Source: Chrysomallon squamiferum
Lineage: Eukaryota; Mollusca; Gastropoda; Neomphalida; Peltospiridae
Assembly: GCA_012295275.1 (NCBI GenBank)
Contig: CM022677.1
Span: forward strand, 4,474,715-4,538,714
Length of the DNA: 64,000 nt
Direction of reading: 5' to 3'
Part shown: positions 29,354 to 40,819 of the stretch, in pieces
Layout: each line of letters opens with the position of its first letter
How positions within the stretch are numbered: position 1 is the stretch's first letter
Notes under the pieces: generated by a model
Told to the model about the DNA's origin: nothing
Database searches by the model: none
The model's input: the letters and a program-made list of their open reading frames with translations, nothing else
Made by a program: the position numbers and the translations under genes

Positions 29354-29459
29354 CTTGTTCGTCCGCTAAATTCATCAGTCCAGAGGTAATCCATAGCGAA
29401 GTGAAAGACAACACTAAGGCAAAGACAATTTTCATGGTGTAAATCAAGCTTACATACAC
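29354..29459 (-). CDS. Egfr: ErbB exon 1, signal peptide (copy 2)
   Basis: Duplicate of the previous exon about 603 bp upstream. It starts MYVSLIYTMKIVFALVLSF, then is identical (TSLWITSGLMNLADEQ) with the same donor. The two copies could be alternative first exons. Confidence 0.7.
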
Positions 29460-29611
29460 AATTTTGAATTACTATAGTTGTTAAAGTGTCCCCGGTGCGC
29501 GCCCTTTCACTAATAGTCTCGCCGGAACTTCGCTATACTTCGGGATGCTGTGGCCGTGACGTCATGCTGATTTTCTAACTGATTAATTATTATTATTTCA
29601 ATGAATTATAA

Positions 29612-29880
29612 CAGGGGTGCCCCTACTTTTTAAATGACCAAGTCGAAATGATCTACCAACAGTAAAAACGCAAAACATTTATCTATTTATTTTATTTTTA
29701 TAAGTATACTTATATTTACAAGATATGTTGTTGTAATTGCATAACAGCGTGAACCTGTATGGCACAATACAAGTCTGTACATGTTTGACCGTCACCTTAC
29801 TCTGATAAAGTGCACTTGCACTTGCAGAATAGATGATACGTTTTTTTTTAGTGTCATGCGATCTACCCACACGACTTGTT
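29612..29880. mobile_element. Possible hAT-type transposon end
   Basis: Starts CAGGGGTGCCC, the style of hAT terminal repeats, followed by a GATCTACC segment that recurs at 29869. The opposite terminus and target duplication were not found, so this is tentative. Confidence 0.35.
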
Positions 29881-30020
29881 CCCCTTGGGTGGGGCGTGCG
29901 GCACTTTTCGCCCGTGTCGGACAACCCTTGCCCCAATTTTGGGTACGAGCGCCCCATTTTTGCCACGTGCGGAGAAAAAGTTAATCCACTTTGAAAAAGG
30001 TATCCCTCGCATTTTGAACG
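29870..30020. repeat. Diverged inverted copy of the 372-bp satellite
   Basis: CGACTTGTTCCCCTTGGGTG through GCCCCATTTTTGCC and TTTGAAAAAGGTA is the reverse complement of part of the 34.6-35.8 kb satellite. A shorter piece is at about 28955-29010. Confidence 0.85.
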
Positions 30021-30231
30021 AAACTTGAAATATTTTTTTACTAATTTGATTACGCATGTTTAACCTCAGACATAACACATGCCTGGCTTCTCTGACAAAA
30101 GGATCTGCAAGACTGCATTGTCAGGCTGATCGCACACTTTGACGGGGATTAAGGAGACCTCTGCTCGGCTACTGAGGTGCGGAAAAGACGACTGACCCCG
30201 TGTCTTCTTCGCCTCACATCTCTTCAGCCAT

Positions 30232-30730
30232 ACCCTTAATGTCGATACTATAACGAGATAGTCAAACTGGTGCCCAATACAAACATGCTTCACCCCTACC
30301 CTTAATGTCGCTACTATAACGAGATAGTCAAACTGGTGCCCAATACAAACATGCTTCACCCCTACCCTTAATGTCGATACTATAACGAGATAGTCAAACT
30401 GGTGCCCAATACAAACATGCTTCACCCCTACCCTTAATGTCGATACTATAACGAGATAGTCAAACTGGTGCCCAATACAAACATGCTTCACCCCTACCCT
30501 TAATGTCGATACTATAACGGGATAGTCAAACTGGTGCCCAATACAAACATGCTTCACCCTACCCTTAACGTCGATACTATAACCGAATAGTCAAACTCGA
30601 TACCCAGTATAACCGAATAGTCGAAACTAGTCATGATGCCCAGTACAAACATGCTCCAGCCCTACCCTTAATGTCGATACTATAACCGAATAGTCAAACT
30701 GGTGCCCAATACAAACATGCTTCAGCCCTC
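30232..30730. repeat. 66-bp tandem repeat, about seven copies
   Basis: ACCCTTAATGTCGATACTAT begins at 30232, 30298, 30364, 30430, 30496 and, one base shorter, 30561, with a degenerate copy to 30730. Because 66 is divisible by three, the minus strand carries a 22-residue peptide repeat (KHVCIGHQFDYLVIVSTL core), which is a by-product of the period. Confidence 0.92.
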
Positions 30731-30739
30731 ACTGGACGT

Positions 30740-31423
30740 CAGAATGTGTTCCTTAGCCAGCTGAAAATCACTTTCATATATGAAATATATTTTTTATCAT
30801 CCCCAAAATGAAATATTATGAAAAAAAAAAAAATTTTAATATCGGAAAATAGCTTTTCAGTTTAAAAATATTTCTTACCTGAAGCAATGTTGTAATAAAA
30901 TTAACTCCGTTACTCAGTTCCAAATTTAATTTAATATAATTACTTATATTTTTTGATTCCGTAGATACAGAATGAAAACAGTCTTACCCCTTTCCATGTT
31001 GTAATTACTGTAAATGTTGTAGCTGTTTGTAATACTGGTTACAGCTAACGGAACGGCGAGGTATCAAGGTTATATCAGAAAAATAATTAAGAAAACGCGC
31101 ATAATATTTTTACATGTTCCGTCATTTTATCTATAGCGGTATCTTTTCTTTATTATTTTCTAATGAATTAAGATCAGTTAATCTATTGTAGACCAGAGAT
31201 CTGAACCGTGAGTTGAGTGAAAGAATCTGAGATCCAAACAGGTTAACATGAAATGTTAAACGTACCTGAAACAATGGTGTTTATTCTTTCAAATTAGTAT
31301 ATCAGTGTTGTGGGGAGGTATAATCATTTACAGTATGAATGACAGCAAAATAGCACAAAATACAAAAGACTTGAAAGCCGCCATTTTAATCCTTATGTCA
31401 CGTAATGATTGATGTTGTTGTTG

Positions 31424-31464
<41 letters not shown>

Positions 31465-32393
31465 GTTATTGTTGTTGTTGTTGTTATTGTTGTTGTTGTT
31501 GTTGTTGGGGGATGTCTTATTTTTTCTTTTATCTTTTTAAAGACGCTAGAAGAATTTTTTTAGTAAGTCGATACAGATTATCCATCCAGTTTTGATCTCA
31601 AACGTCATAAAAAAAATACCAGAACGAAAGACAATCTAAAAAGAAACCTCTGTGTCATAGTATATTACAAAAACAAATCTGTGATTCTGTGCAAATAAAA
31701 AAAGATTAACGAAGAGAAATTATGTTTCCCTTGCTACCAGTGACGTTCATCAAATCCAAAAGTAATTTCCAGTTTTTACCTTATACAGTTTCCTTTTTTT
31801 TTCTGTACCGCCCTGCTTAATGTTTCTATTCTCTTTAAGATATTTTTTACTAATTTTTACTTAATAAAACTGGTTTTGCCGTAAAGCGTTCCCTCAGACA
31901 ATCTATTGTCTTTGTTTTTGGATGTTAAGGTAACTCAAAGTAATGTTATTTTGGATCAGTTGTTTAGAAATAGTTCAGCATTTATTGAGCATACTTTTTC
32001 TCTCTCAGAACTGTATTTAATCACTGACAAGACATGCTCTTATGATTATTTCGTCTATGTGGATGTGTTAAACGATGTCAGTTATATAAAATATGTTCAG
32101 GATAATACGTATCTGCCGAGTGATCCCACCCCTAACACATTTGTAAATTGTTCAGACCACTAGTACTAGGGAGAGATATGCACAAATATCTCGGAATTTG
32201 TTAGAGACAATTCCCTTATGTTATGATTAGATTACTTTTTTCTTTTAAATATATAGAATAAGAAGATTAATTTTTGGCTCTAACAATTTACTTTAGCATA
32301 CGCTTATTCACACACATATACAAACTCATGCATACACATATGTGCACCTATACGCACACACACACAGTATAAACTCACACACGCATACACACA

Positions 32394-32425
<32 letters not shown>

Positions 32426-32850
32426 GGACAAAACTGTTGAGAACTATGTAATAATACACATACCTCGGAGCTGTCTCTGGCGTTTTTCTTTACTGCACAT
32501 TAAATAACAACAAGACTACATCTTTAGTGTAAACTACGTGCACACTGAAATAGATATTTAAAAAAGAAACAAATTCGTCAAAAAGAAATAAAGGGTGACT
32601 CTAACCTTGTCAGTGCCAACTAAATCACTGCAAATACAGACAAAATTAAAAGTGACAAAACATTTCTGTAACACAAAACAGTATAATATTATGTTCTCTT
32701 TTTCCCCGTTTATGATAATATGTATTATTATACTAGAAGGTTACAAGTATTATATTCTCATTTTTACTGAAAACGTAAATGTAACACATTTTTTTGAAAT
32801 TTCTGTAATCTTAATACACTAAACAGTCAGGTATGATAATTATGTATTCG
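30740..32850. other. No recognisable gene
   Basis: AT-rich sequence with a GTT/ATT run (31410-31508) and another ATT run (32398-32425). An 85-codon frame at 31906-32163 (plus) has no recognisable domain. Confidence 0.55.
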
Positions 32851-32853
32851 GTG

Positions 32854-33391
32854 TTATTCTGGTACGTACTGACGAATCACGTTTGTCATCATTCCGAGAA
32901 TGGCGGGTTTTCGCATTTCTGCTTCGCTTCTTGCCAAACATCTGACCTTTAAGAAGATACTTGCCGACAAATCTTCTGTGATATCCAACTTCTCACGTTC
33001 TTTCTCTTCCATCTGCTTGGGATCCCGTTTATCTTTTTCGTTCTCTATTGATAACGTTTCTAACAAGGATCTCAAATATGGCTCATTCCTTTCTCCTGAC
33101 GTCTTCTCCATTTCTTCAGGATCCCACTCCATCTCTCCTTCTTTCGTCTTCAGTATTTCTTGCTCCCGTTTTTGTACTGCTTGTTCTGCAGCTTTCAGCA
33201 TATCAGTGGTGTAGAAGCTTTGACTGTTCTTCCCTACGTTTCTTTTCACCAGATCTATCAACTGTTTTACTTGCCCTTCATCCTTGTTCACGTTGTACCA
33301 GCGCACCTGTCACCGCAATCAGTTTCTTTAAATCCTCCAGCTGAGATGTAATCGTCGAGAGTCTTCCCGTGTCGCTCCAGTTCATCGATTC
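32854..33391 (-). pseudogene. Gimap: GIMAP/AIG1-type GTPase, 3' exon, frameshifted
   Basis: AIG1/GIMAP proteins are GTPases with a conserved box followed by a C-terminal coiled coil. On the minus strand, after acceptor GTTTGTAG at 33392, comes GIDELERHGKTLDDYIS (region after the G4 motif). A frame change gives QLEDLKKLIAVTGA (conserved box), and another gives RWYNVNKDEGQVKQLIDLVK, then SFYTTDMLKAAEQAVQKREQ, an acidic coiled coil and the ending MMTNVIRQYVPE with TAA at 32854. The YT..M..AE..xxKRE pattern is typical of GIMAP4/7-like proteins. The G1-G4 motifs are not in the window: upstream lie a minisatellite, an assembly gap and satellite DNA. Two frame breaks within 35 codons suggest a pseudogene or indel errors. 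Confidence 0.75.
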
Positions 33392-33399
33392 CTACAAAC

Positions 33400-34418
33400 A
33401 CAGCAGTGAGATAGGAAAACACAACAGTGAGATAGGGAAACACAACAGTGAGATAGGAAAGATAGGAAAACACAACAACAGTGAGATAGGAAAACACAAC
33501 AGTGAGATAGGAAAACACAACAGTGAGATAGGGAAAACAGTGAGATAGGGAAACACAACAGTGAGATAGGAAAACACAACAGTGAGATAGGGAAACACAA
33601 CAGTGAGATAGGAAAACACAACAGTGAGATAGGGAAACACAACAGTGAGATAGGGAAACACAACAGTGAGATAGGGAAACACAACAGTGAGATAGGGAAA
33701 CACAACAGTGAGATAGGAAACAAAAGTGAGAGAGGAAAACACAGTGAGATAGGAAAACACAGCAGTGAGATAGGGAAACACAACAGTGAGATAGGGAAAC
33801 ACAACAGTGAGATAGGGAAACACAACAGTGAGAGAAAACACAACAGTGAGATAGGGAAACACAGCAGTGAGATAGGGAAACACAACAGTGAGATAGGGAA
33901 ACACAACAGTGAGATAGGAAACACAACAGTGAGATAGGGAAACACAGCAGTGAGAGGGGAAAACACAACAGTGAGATGAGAAACAGGGAAAAACACAGCA
34001 GTGAGATAGGAAAAAACACAGACAGTGAGATAGGGGAAACACAGCAGTGAGATAGGGAAACACAGCAGTGAGATAGGGAAACACAGCAGTGAGAGAGGAA
34101 AACACAACAGTGAGATAGGGAAACACAGCAGTGAGAGAGGAAAACACAACAGTGAGATAGGGAAACACAACAGTGAGATAGGGAAACACAGTGAGTGAGA
34201 TAGGAAACACAGCAGTGAGATAGGGAAACACAACAGTGAGATAGGGAAACACAGCAGTGAGATAGGGAAACACAACAGTGAGATAGGAAAACACAACAGT
34301 GAGATAGGGAAACACAACAGTGAGATAGGAAAACACAGCAGTGAGATAGGGAAACACAACAGTGAGATAGGGAAACAACAGTGAGATAGGAAAACACAGC
34401 AGTGAGATAGGGAAACAC
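33400..34418. repeat. 21-bp minisatellite of about 48 units
   Basis: CACAACAGTGAGATAGGGAAA units with A/G variants and length changes abut the acceptor of the GIMAP exon and run into the N gap, so the true array is longer. Confidence 0.95.
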
Positions 34419-34618
34419 NNNNNNNNNNNNNNNNNNNNNNNNNNNNNNNNNNNNNNNNNNNNNNNNNNNNNNNNNNNNNNNNNNNNNNNNNNNNNNNNNN
34501 NNNNNNNNNNNNNNNNNNNNNNNNNNNNNNNNNNNNNNNNNNNNNNNNNNNNNNNNNNNNNNNNNNNNNNNNNNNNNNNNNNNNNNNNNNNNNNNNNNNN
34601 NNNNNNNNNNNNNNNNNN
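34419..34618. other. Assembly gap, 200 N
   Basis: Exactly 200 N between the 21-bp minisatellite and the 372-bp satellite. The round number suggests a placeholder, so actual size is unknown. Confidence 1.
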
Positions 34619-35960
34619 ACCAAACGGAAAAGTGCCACACGGATTTTCAACTTTTGAAAATCGAATTTTTTCAAGTTTCGTTGAAAATGCTAGGGGTACC
34701 TTTTTCAAAGTGCAATAACTTTTTCCGAGCACTTGGGAAAAATCGGGCGCACATACCCAAAAGTGGGGCAAGGGTTGCCCCACACGGGTCAAAAGTGCCG
34801 CACGCCCCACCCAAGGGGAACAACTCGTTTCCGACACGTGCACAAAAAACGCACATGTTTTTGAAAATTTGCTCGTTTTTTTCAAACGCATTTTCAAAAG
34901 GTGCAGCACCTTTGGTAAATGTTGGAAACGTTTTTGCCACACTCGCCCCGACGGCGCGCACCTTTTGCACACGTCGAAATATTTTTCCCGACCAAACGGA
35001 AAAGTGCCACACGGATTTTCAACTTTTGAAAATCGAATTTTTTCAAGTTTCGTTGAAAATGCTAGGGTTACCTTTTTCAAAGTGCAATAACTTTTTCCGA
35101 GCACGTGGGAAAAATCGGGCGCACATACCCAAAAGTGGGGCAAGGGTTGCCCCACACGGGTCAAAAGTGCCGCACGCCCCACCCAAGGGGAACAACTCGT
35201 TTCCGACACGTGCACAAAAAACGCACATGTTTTTGAAAATTTGCTCGTTTTTTTCAAACGCATTTTCAAAAGGTGCAGCACCTTTGGTAAATGTTGGAAA
35301 CGTTTTTGCCACACTCGCCCCGACGGCGCGCACCTTTTGCACACGTCGAAATATTTTTCCCGACCAAACGGAAAAGTGCCACACGGATTTTCAACTTTTG
35401 AAAATCGAATTTTTTCAAGTTTCGTTGAAAATGCTAGGGGTACCTTTTTCAAAGTGCAATAACTTTTTCCGAGCACGTGGGAAAAATCATACCCAAAAGG
35501 GGGAACGGGGGCAAGGTTGCCCCGACACGGGTCAAAAGTGCCGCACGCCCCACCCAAGGGGAACAACTCGTTTCCGACACGTGCACAAAAAACGCACATG
35601 TTTTTGAAAATTTGCTCGTTTTTTTTCAAACGCATTTTCAAAAGGTGCAGCACCTTTGGTAAATGTTGGAAACGTTTTTACCACACTCGCCCCGACGGCG
35701 CGCACCTTTTCCACACGTCGAAATATTTTTCCCGACCAAACGGAAAAGTGCCACACGGATTTTCAACTTTTGAAAATCGAATTTTTTCACATGTTTTTTG
35801 AAAAAGCTCGTTTTTTTTCAAACGCATTTTCAAAAGGTGCAGCACCGTTTTTGCACAAAAAAATGTTTTTGAAAACGTTTTTTGCCACAAACGCATTTTC
35901 AAAACGGCGCGTAAATGTTGGAAACGTTTTGGACACGACGGCGCGCACGTTTTGGACACG
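34619..35960. repeat. 372-bp satellite, three full units plus degraded tail
   Basis: ACCAAACGGAAAAGTGCCAC begins at 34619, 34991, 35363 and 35735, exactly 372 bp apart. Units are nearly identical and GC-richer than the surroundings. From about 35790 the fourth unit breaks into shuffled pieces (TTTTTGAAAA and CAAACGCATTTTCAAAA). Long open frames on both strands are side effects of low stop density. Confidence 0.95.
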
Positions 35961-36336
35961 TGTGTATACTTATGTAAATACTTTTTTTATTTAAAATGGA
36001 TGATTTCAGGTTTTAGAAGATCTTTGTATAATAGTCAGATACTAACAAAGATAGTTAATATTAAAGGAATATTTAAGTGAGTGCATCTCAGTTAAATTTT
36101 AGAAATCTTACATCAGACAGTTTATATTGCAAGGTTTATTATTATTTTTACTAATTTCACTTCAGCTTCTCACAGTGACAATGGGAGGTCAGATGTCACA
36201 AAACACCAAGTAACCATTAGCAACGCACCAAGACAGCTTTCACAAAACTGAGTCAAGATTCATGAGTACTCCAGAACTAAAAAGATCAAACTCTTCAAAG
36301 TAAGTATTCACTTAATTCACTTTGTTAAGTTTGTAG

Positions 36337-36420
36337 CGATGGATAGACTGGCTCAGTGGTCAGAGTGCATGGCCAAGGTTTGTTGGGTTCTAGGGTCAGT
36401 CCTGTATGGAGGAATAATAA
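36337..36420 (+). mobile_element. Probable tRNA-derived SINE head
   Basis: TGGCTCAGTGGTCAG (36349-36363) resembles the RNA polymerase III A box and GGTTCTAGGGT (36386-36396) a diverged B box, about 37 bp apart, as in tRNA-type SINEs. No tail or target duplication was identified. Confidence 0.5.
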
Positions 36421-37021
36421 CGTTATTTAACAATCTAGCTTGACATCCATGTCTGATATTGCTAAGATCAAGGTATGTGTATAGTTTTCTGAGGAAAGAT
36501 GTATATTAAAAACAGATTTTTAGTTTGTTGTTTAAAAAGTGTGTCAGTTCATATTGTAGAATCAGGTTTTCTTTTTTTCAGCTGTTTTGTTGTTTACTTT
36601 TTAAAATGGAAAGGACTAGTAAAAACAAGCTGTGTATGTTCTTAAATAAAATATTTCTTCTTTATTTCATATTTGTTATATTTTAGCAACATTTATATTT
36701 ATCAATAATCAGGTTATAATACTATATTTTTCAAAGATACTGATTTGTGTTTTTTTTATTCAGAATTTACATTTATGTTTTGGTAAATCACTTTAGACTA
36801 TTTTTTAAAATATTTATTTTTAATTATTTATTAATTCAGTGTGTATGTTTATTAGTTTCTGGATATGCATGTATGCAGAATTGAAATCTAAGAGCTGAAA
36901 TATATTTTTGTCTACAAACATTCATTTGTATCAGTAAATGGTATTGATATGCATATATAACAGTAAATAATGTTTAAATAAAAACATTAAAGAAATAAAT
37001 TGTTTGTTTTTCCTTTTTCAG

Positions 37022-37118
37022 ACACACAGCACAAAACAGACAAGTGTTGTTATCTAAACTTCAGAATGGGACACACACAGACAGCAGAACAGACAGAAAA
37101 ATTTCTAAAAAAAAACTG
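37022..37118 (+). pseudogene. Camsap: CAMSAP linker exon remnant, inverted copy of 56929-57033
   Basis: Acceptor TTTTTCAG, then ACAAAACAGACAAGTGTTGT, TTCAGAATGGGACACACACA and the end AAAACTG|GTATGA. The minus-strand segment 57033-56929 has the same order and the same splice sites. The 37140-37230 intron also matches the complement of 56800-56890. Confidence 0.75.
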
Positions 37119-37204
37119 GTATGAAAAACACACATTAATTCAGTTAACTATCAATTTACATTCTTCTCAGTTTTTGTGTTGTGTGTATTCTCAATACAGA
37201 GTAA

Positions 37205-37630
37205 GAAAAGCAGATTAGTACAAGGATAGTCTACAATAATAAGTAAAGTAATTGTAGTATACAAATATACTGATAACTTAGAATACAATAATAAGTAAAG
37301 TAATTGTAGTATACAAATATACTGATAACTTAGAATACAATAATAAAAGTAATTGTATACAAATATACTGATAACTTAGAATACAATAATAAGTAAAGTA
37401 AAAGTACAAATATACTGATTGTAGTATACAAATATACTGATAACTACAAGAATACTGATAACTTAGAATACAATAATAAGTAAAGTAATTGTAGTATACA
37501 AATATACTGATAACTTAGAATACAATAATAAGTAAAGTAATTGTAGTATACAAATATACTGATAACTTAGAATACAATAATAAGTAAAGTTATTGTAGTA
37601 TACAAATATACTGATAACTTAGAATACTTC
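37205..37630. repeat. About 52-bp tandem repeat, roughly eight units
   Basis: Units contain AATAATAAGTAAAGTAATTG and TATACAAATATACTGATAAC; some are shortened. They begin right after the CAMSAP copy D intron homology. Confidence 0.9.
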
Positions 37631-37639
37631 ATTATTTCC

Positions 37640-39120
37640 ATTCTTCCATTAGCATTGTTTCAGTCTTGTTTCTGTGTCCACAATCATTAAATTTTCTTTA
37701 TCTTATGATTTATTCTTCTTATTATTATTTGTTTATTTATTTGTTATTCCTTAACTTCTACATTTGTTTTCTATCATAACCTTATTAATCCATACAAAAA
37801 GCTGTTAAACGATACAACAGACTGAGTATTTTTTTTTTTTTTTTTTTTTTTGTTTACACTAATTTACTCAGTCTTTTAGGTTTACTTTTACAGTTGGTCC
37901 ATTACAGCATCACATATATTCATTAAGTTCAACTTTTATAAGTAAAATTAGACAATTTTATCATCCATTAGTTTAAAGCATGTTTATCATTTCTTCATTC
38001 AGTCACATCTGTTTTCATCATCTATATTAAACTTTATTTTTTAACTTTAACAAATTCTTGTTTTTTGTTTCTTTTGTTTTAGCATTTTATCTTTATTATT
38101 ATTATTATTTTTATTATTATTAGTAGTAGTATCATCATCATCATCATTATCATCAATCATCATCATTATCATTATTATTATTAATGTTTACACTTATTTT
38201 CTATCATAATATCATTAATCCACACAAAACTCTCTAATAAGACTGAGTATTTCAGCATTTTACACTAATTTACTCAGTCTGTGACGATTTCTTTTACATT
38301 TCTCATATTTTCTGATCATACAGAAAAATTAAAATAAAAAATGAAACAAAATGTCATCATTTTAATCCTCTTCATCATCATCCTTATTATTATCACATTA
38401 TTACAGGACTGTAATATCGTAAATTATCTTTTCAGTTAAATTTTATTTTAATCTTTATTTGTAGGTTGTGTTTTGGTTAAATTAGCTTGCTCACCTGGTT
38501 ATTAATTTTCATGTTTTAAAATCTCTGCTAATTATTATTGTCTAAACTAAATGAAGCCATTGCTTAATTAAATGTAGCAGAAATATTGAAATCTGTTTTT
38601 CTTAGATCTTTAAGCTTTAGCAGGAATTATTCTTTCATTATATTTGATTTTCTTATTACTGTTTGTTTTTAAAAGACATACATAGTTTTTATAAGTGATT
38701 TGTTTTTTGTTTATTTTTATTTTATTCAAATTGCAACGTAAAGTTTTAAGTTTTTATAAGAGAATTATCTTTCTGATCTGATCTAATTGATAGATAATTG
38801 TTATTTATTGTTAGAAAGTTGTAGAAATATCTGAGAGGGGAAGTTGCAGAGTTAAATCTATCAAGTAGGTGTGAGTGTCTATGACTGTATTAGTTTTATG
38901 TTGTTGTTATTACTGAAAAACAAAATCAGCATTAGTTACTTCAGAATTTTATATGTAATGTAATTATATTTGTTTTACTTTTTATACATTATTGCCATTT
39001 AATACAATATTATTTATCTGTTTATTGATTTATGGTGTATTTAAAGATATTTTTATTGATCAACTTATTTATTTATTTATTTGTTTATTTATTGATTTAT
39101 TTATTTGCTTGTTTGTTTGT
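37640..39120. other. AT-rich intron or spacer, no exon recognised
   Basis: Poly-T run (37830-37851), ATC/ATT runs (38130-38180) and an ATTT run (39060-39120). The exon expected to encode the start of the CKK domain was not found here. Confidence 0.5.
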
Positions 39121-40524
39121 TTATCTAGGAGCTGGCTGAGTCTGATGTTAAACACTTTGTAATTCTGTTCTGTGACGGAGGATGTCAGTACAAGGCTTTG
39201 TGTTCTTTCACAGCAGAAACTAATGAATTATAAAAATTTGTTGTGTAGGACCTGAAGAAATACCCAATAAAATGATTCATAGGTTTGTAAGTAAGTACAT
39301 ATTACATATTTCATATCTGTCATACTAGATATTACCTCAAATACAGTCTTGATAAGAAAGTGTATTTTTATGTTATTTTAAATCTGTCTTCATCTTTATA
39401 AATTTGTACATTCCTCAACATGCAGCTCATTAATATAATGTAAATTAAATGTTTTTGCAAATGATGTTTTTACTAGTTAGTTATTTATTATTTATTAATT
39501 TTTTATTTTTTTTAATATAAATTGAAAATAATTTTAGTAAATTTCTATACTGACCAAGTGAAATGTAGGTGTTTTTTTTAACAAGATTTAAATATTTGTG
39601 CATGTCAATAAAACATAGGGTATAGTCTATAACAAAATGTTAATCAATATACTTTAGTGGAGTGACTCAACAGCGACAATAAACAAATTTATCAATATAT
39701 AATTTCTTATACTTTAGTTTAAGTTTCTTTTATTTTACGTTTTCTTCTTTTTTTCTTGGTTTTTTTGATAATTTATTAATTATCTCACTGAAATTAAGAT
39801 TAAAATATTTCACCGAAAAACTTTTTAAAGAATGTTTCTGTGATAAGAAATTATTTAATACTAATAAGTTATTGTTTTATTTATTAATTATCATGTAATA
39901 AATTAATTAATATTATTTTATTTTTCTTACAGATATAAATCTGGGGCTAAAAGTTTCACTGACATCAAGCAAACATTTATCTGTGTCCATTGATGCTGTT
40001 GTTATTAATAATTCTCTCTGGAAGACTGGGAAACCACAGCAACGTCAAAGAAAGTGCATTAGGAAGATGTAGATCTCACAACACACATGACCATCGTCCT
40101 GACATCATCAGCAGCTACAGCAGTTGACTCTTTACATCGTTGTCAAGTTTACAGTTCTTCGTGACAAATGTTTTATAAATGTATATATATTTGTTTATTA
40201 TTTTATTTATCTTTTTTATTTTATTTTCTGCAGTGGACAATATTCTATTTGTTTTTCTGACTTTAATATCTTTTTCATGAGAGTTTTTCTTTCACTTTTT
40301 GTAGTAGTTTGTCAGTGACAGAAATTGGATATTACAATTGTTTACATAGTCTTTCAAAATGTCTAAATATCTGAAGAAATAGTTACAGTTAAACAAAGTT
40401 TGTTTTGTGAATTTTTTTATATTATCTTTTTCTTTAGCCATGAATAAAGCAAACAAAAAGATATATTAGAAAAATTATATTCATTTTAGACACAATATAA
40501 AACAATAAATATTGCTTAAATATT

Positions 40525-40628
40525 TCCCAATTAGTGTTTGATTAATTATATATAAATGTCATTTGATTTACCTTCTACTTCCAATTAGTGTTTGATTAAT
40601 TATATATAAATGTCATTTGATTTACCTT
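40525..40628. repeat. 57-bp direct duplication
   Basis: CCAATTAGTGTTTGATTAAT with TATATATAAATGTCATTTGA occurs twice, at about 40529 and 40582. Confidence 0.85.
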
Positions 40629-40669
40629 ACTACTCCCAGTCTATCAGCTTCTCTCACTCTTTCTGCATG

Positions 40670-40703
<34 letters not shown>

Positions 40704-40819
40704 ATCTGCCTAGTTCTAGTAACTAAATATCTCTGTCTGTCTCTGTGTCTGATTGTCTACATTACCAACCTACCTATCTACCCAGTGACTACCAGTCTCT
40801 AAATAATGTTACTTCCTAA

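Larger units (their letters stand above)
28371..29570. repeat. Tandem duplication containing ErbB exon 1 and its upstream region
   Basis: Segments 28681-28945 and 29284-29552 align throughout, including GTGTCCCCGG and AGTCTCGCCGGAACTTCG upstream of the ATG. A third partial copy (AAACACGCGTTTTGAACTCC) lies at 28434. ATT/AAT runs and the segment AAATTAAAGAATTTAATC, seen three times (about 28320, 28507, 29074), form the joints. Confidence 0.85.
36155..40072 (+). pseudogene. Camsap: CAMSAP/Patronin 3' fragment with CKK domain (copy D)
   Basis: CAMSAP proteins bind microtubule minus ends; the C-terminal CKK domain is the microtubule-binding module. On the plus strand, exon 39130-39290 reads ELAESDVKHFVILFCDGGCQ and YKALCSFTAETNEL, then a TAA where CKK has Tyr, and after a frame change GPEEIPNKMIHRF. 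Exon 39936-40072 reads YKSGAKSFTDI and, in another frame, SKHLSVSIDAVVINNSLWK, ending at TAG. Both parallel the CAMSAP CKK (ILFRDAGCQFRALY, GPKSITKKMI, YKYSSDRKQF, SVSVDALTIHNHLW). Earlier exons at 36160-36299 (ends STPELKRSNSSK) and 37022-37118 fit linker sequence. Introns are retained, so it is an unprocessed pseudogene. It shares 37.0-37.2 kb with the minus-strand copy at 56.8-57.03 kb. Confidence 0.8.

Noticed and set aside
31906-32163. 85-codon plus-strand frame
   Set aside because: Ordinary composition, but no start context, splice site or family signal strong enough to call a gene.
34654-35607. 317-codon plus-strand frame
   Set aside because: Translation of the 372-bp satellite (124 codons per unit); the reverse strand is also open.
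33288-35653. Open frames up to 753 codons through the N gap
   Set aside because: They run through the 21-bp minisatellite, 200 N and the 372-bp satellite, where stop codons are rare by composition. The protein is purely repeat-derived.
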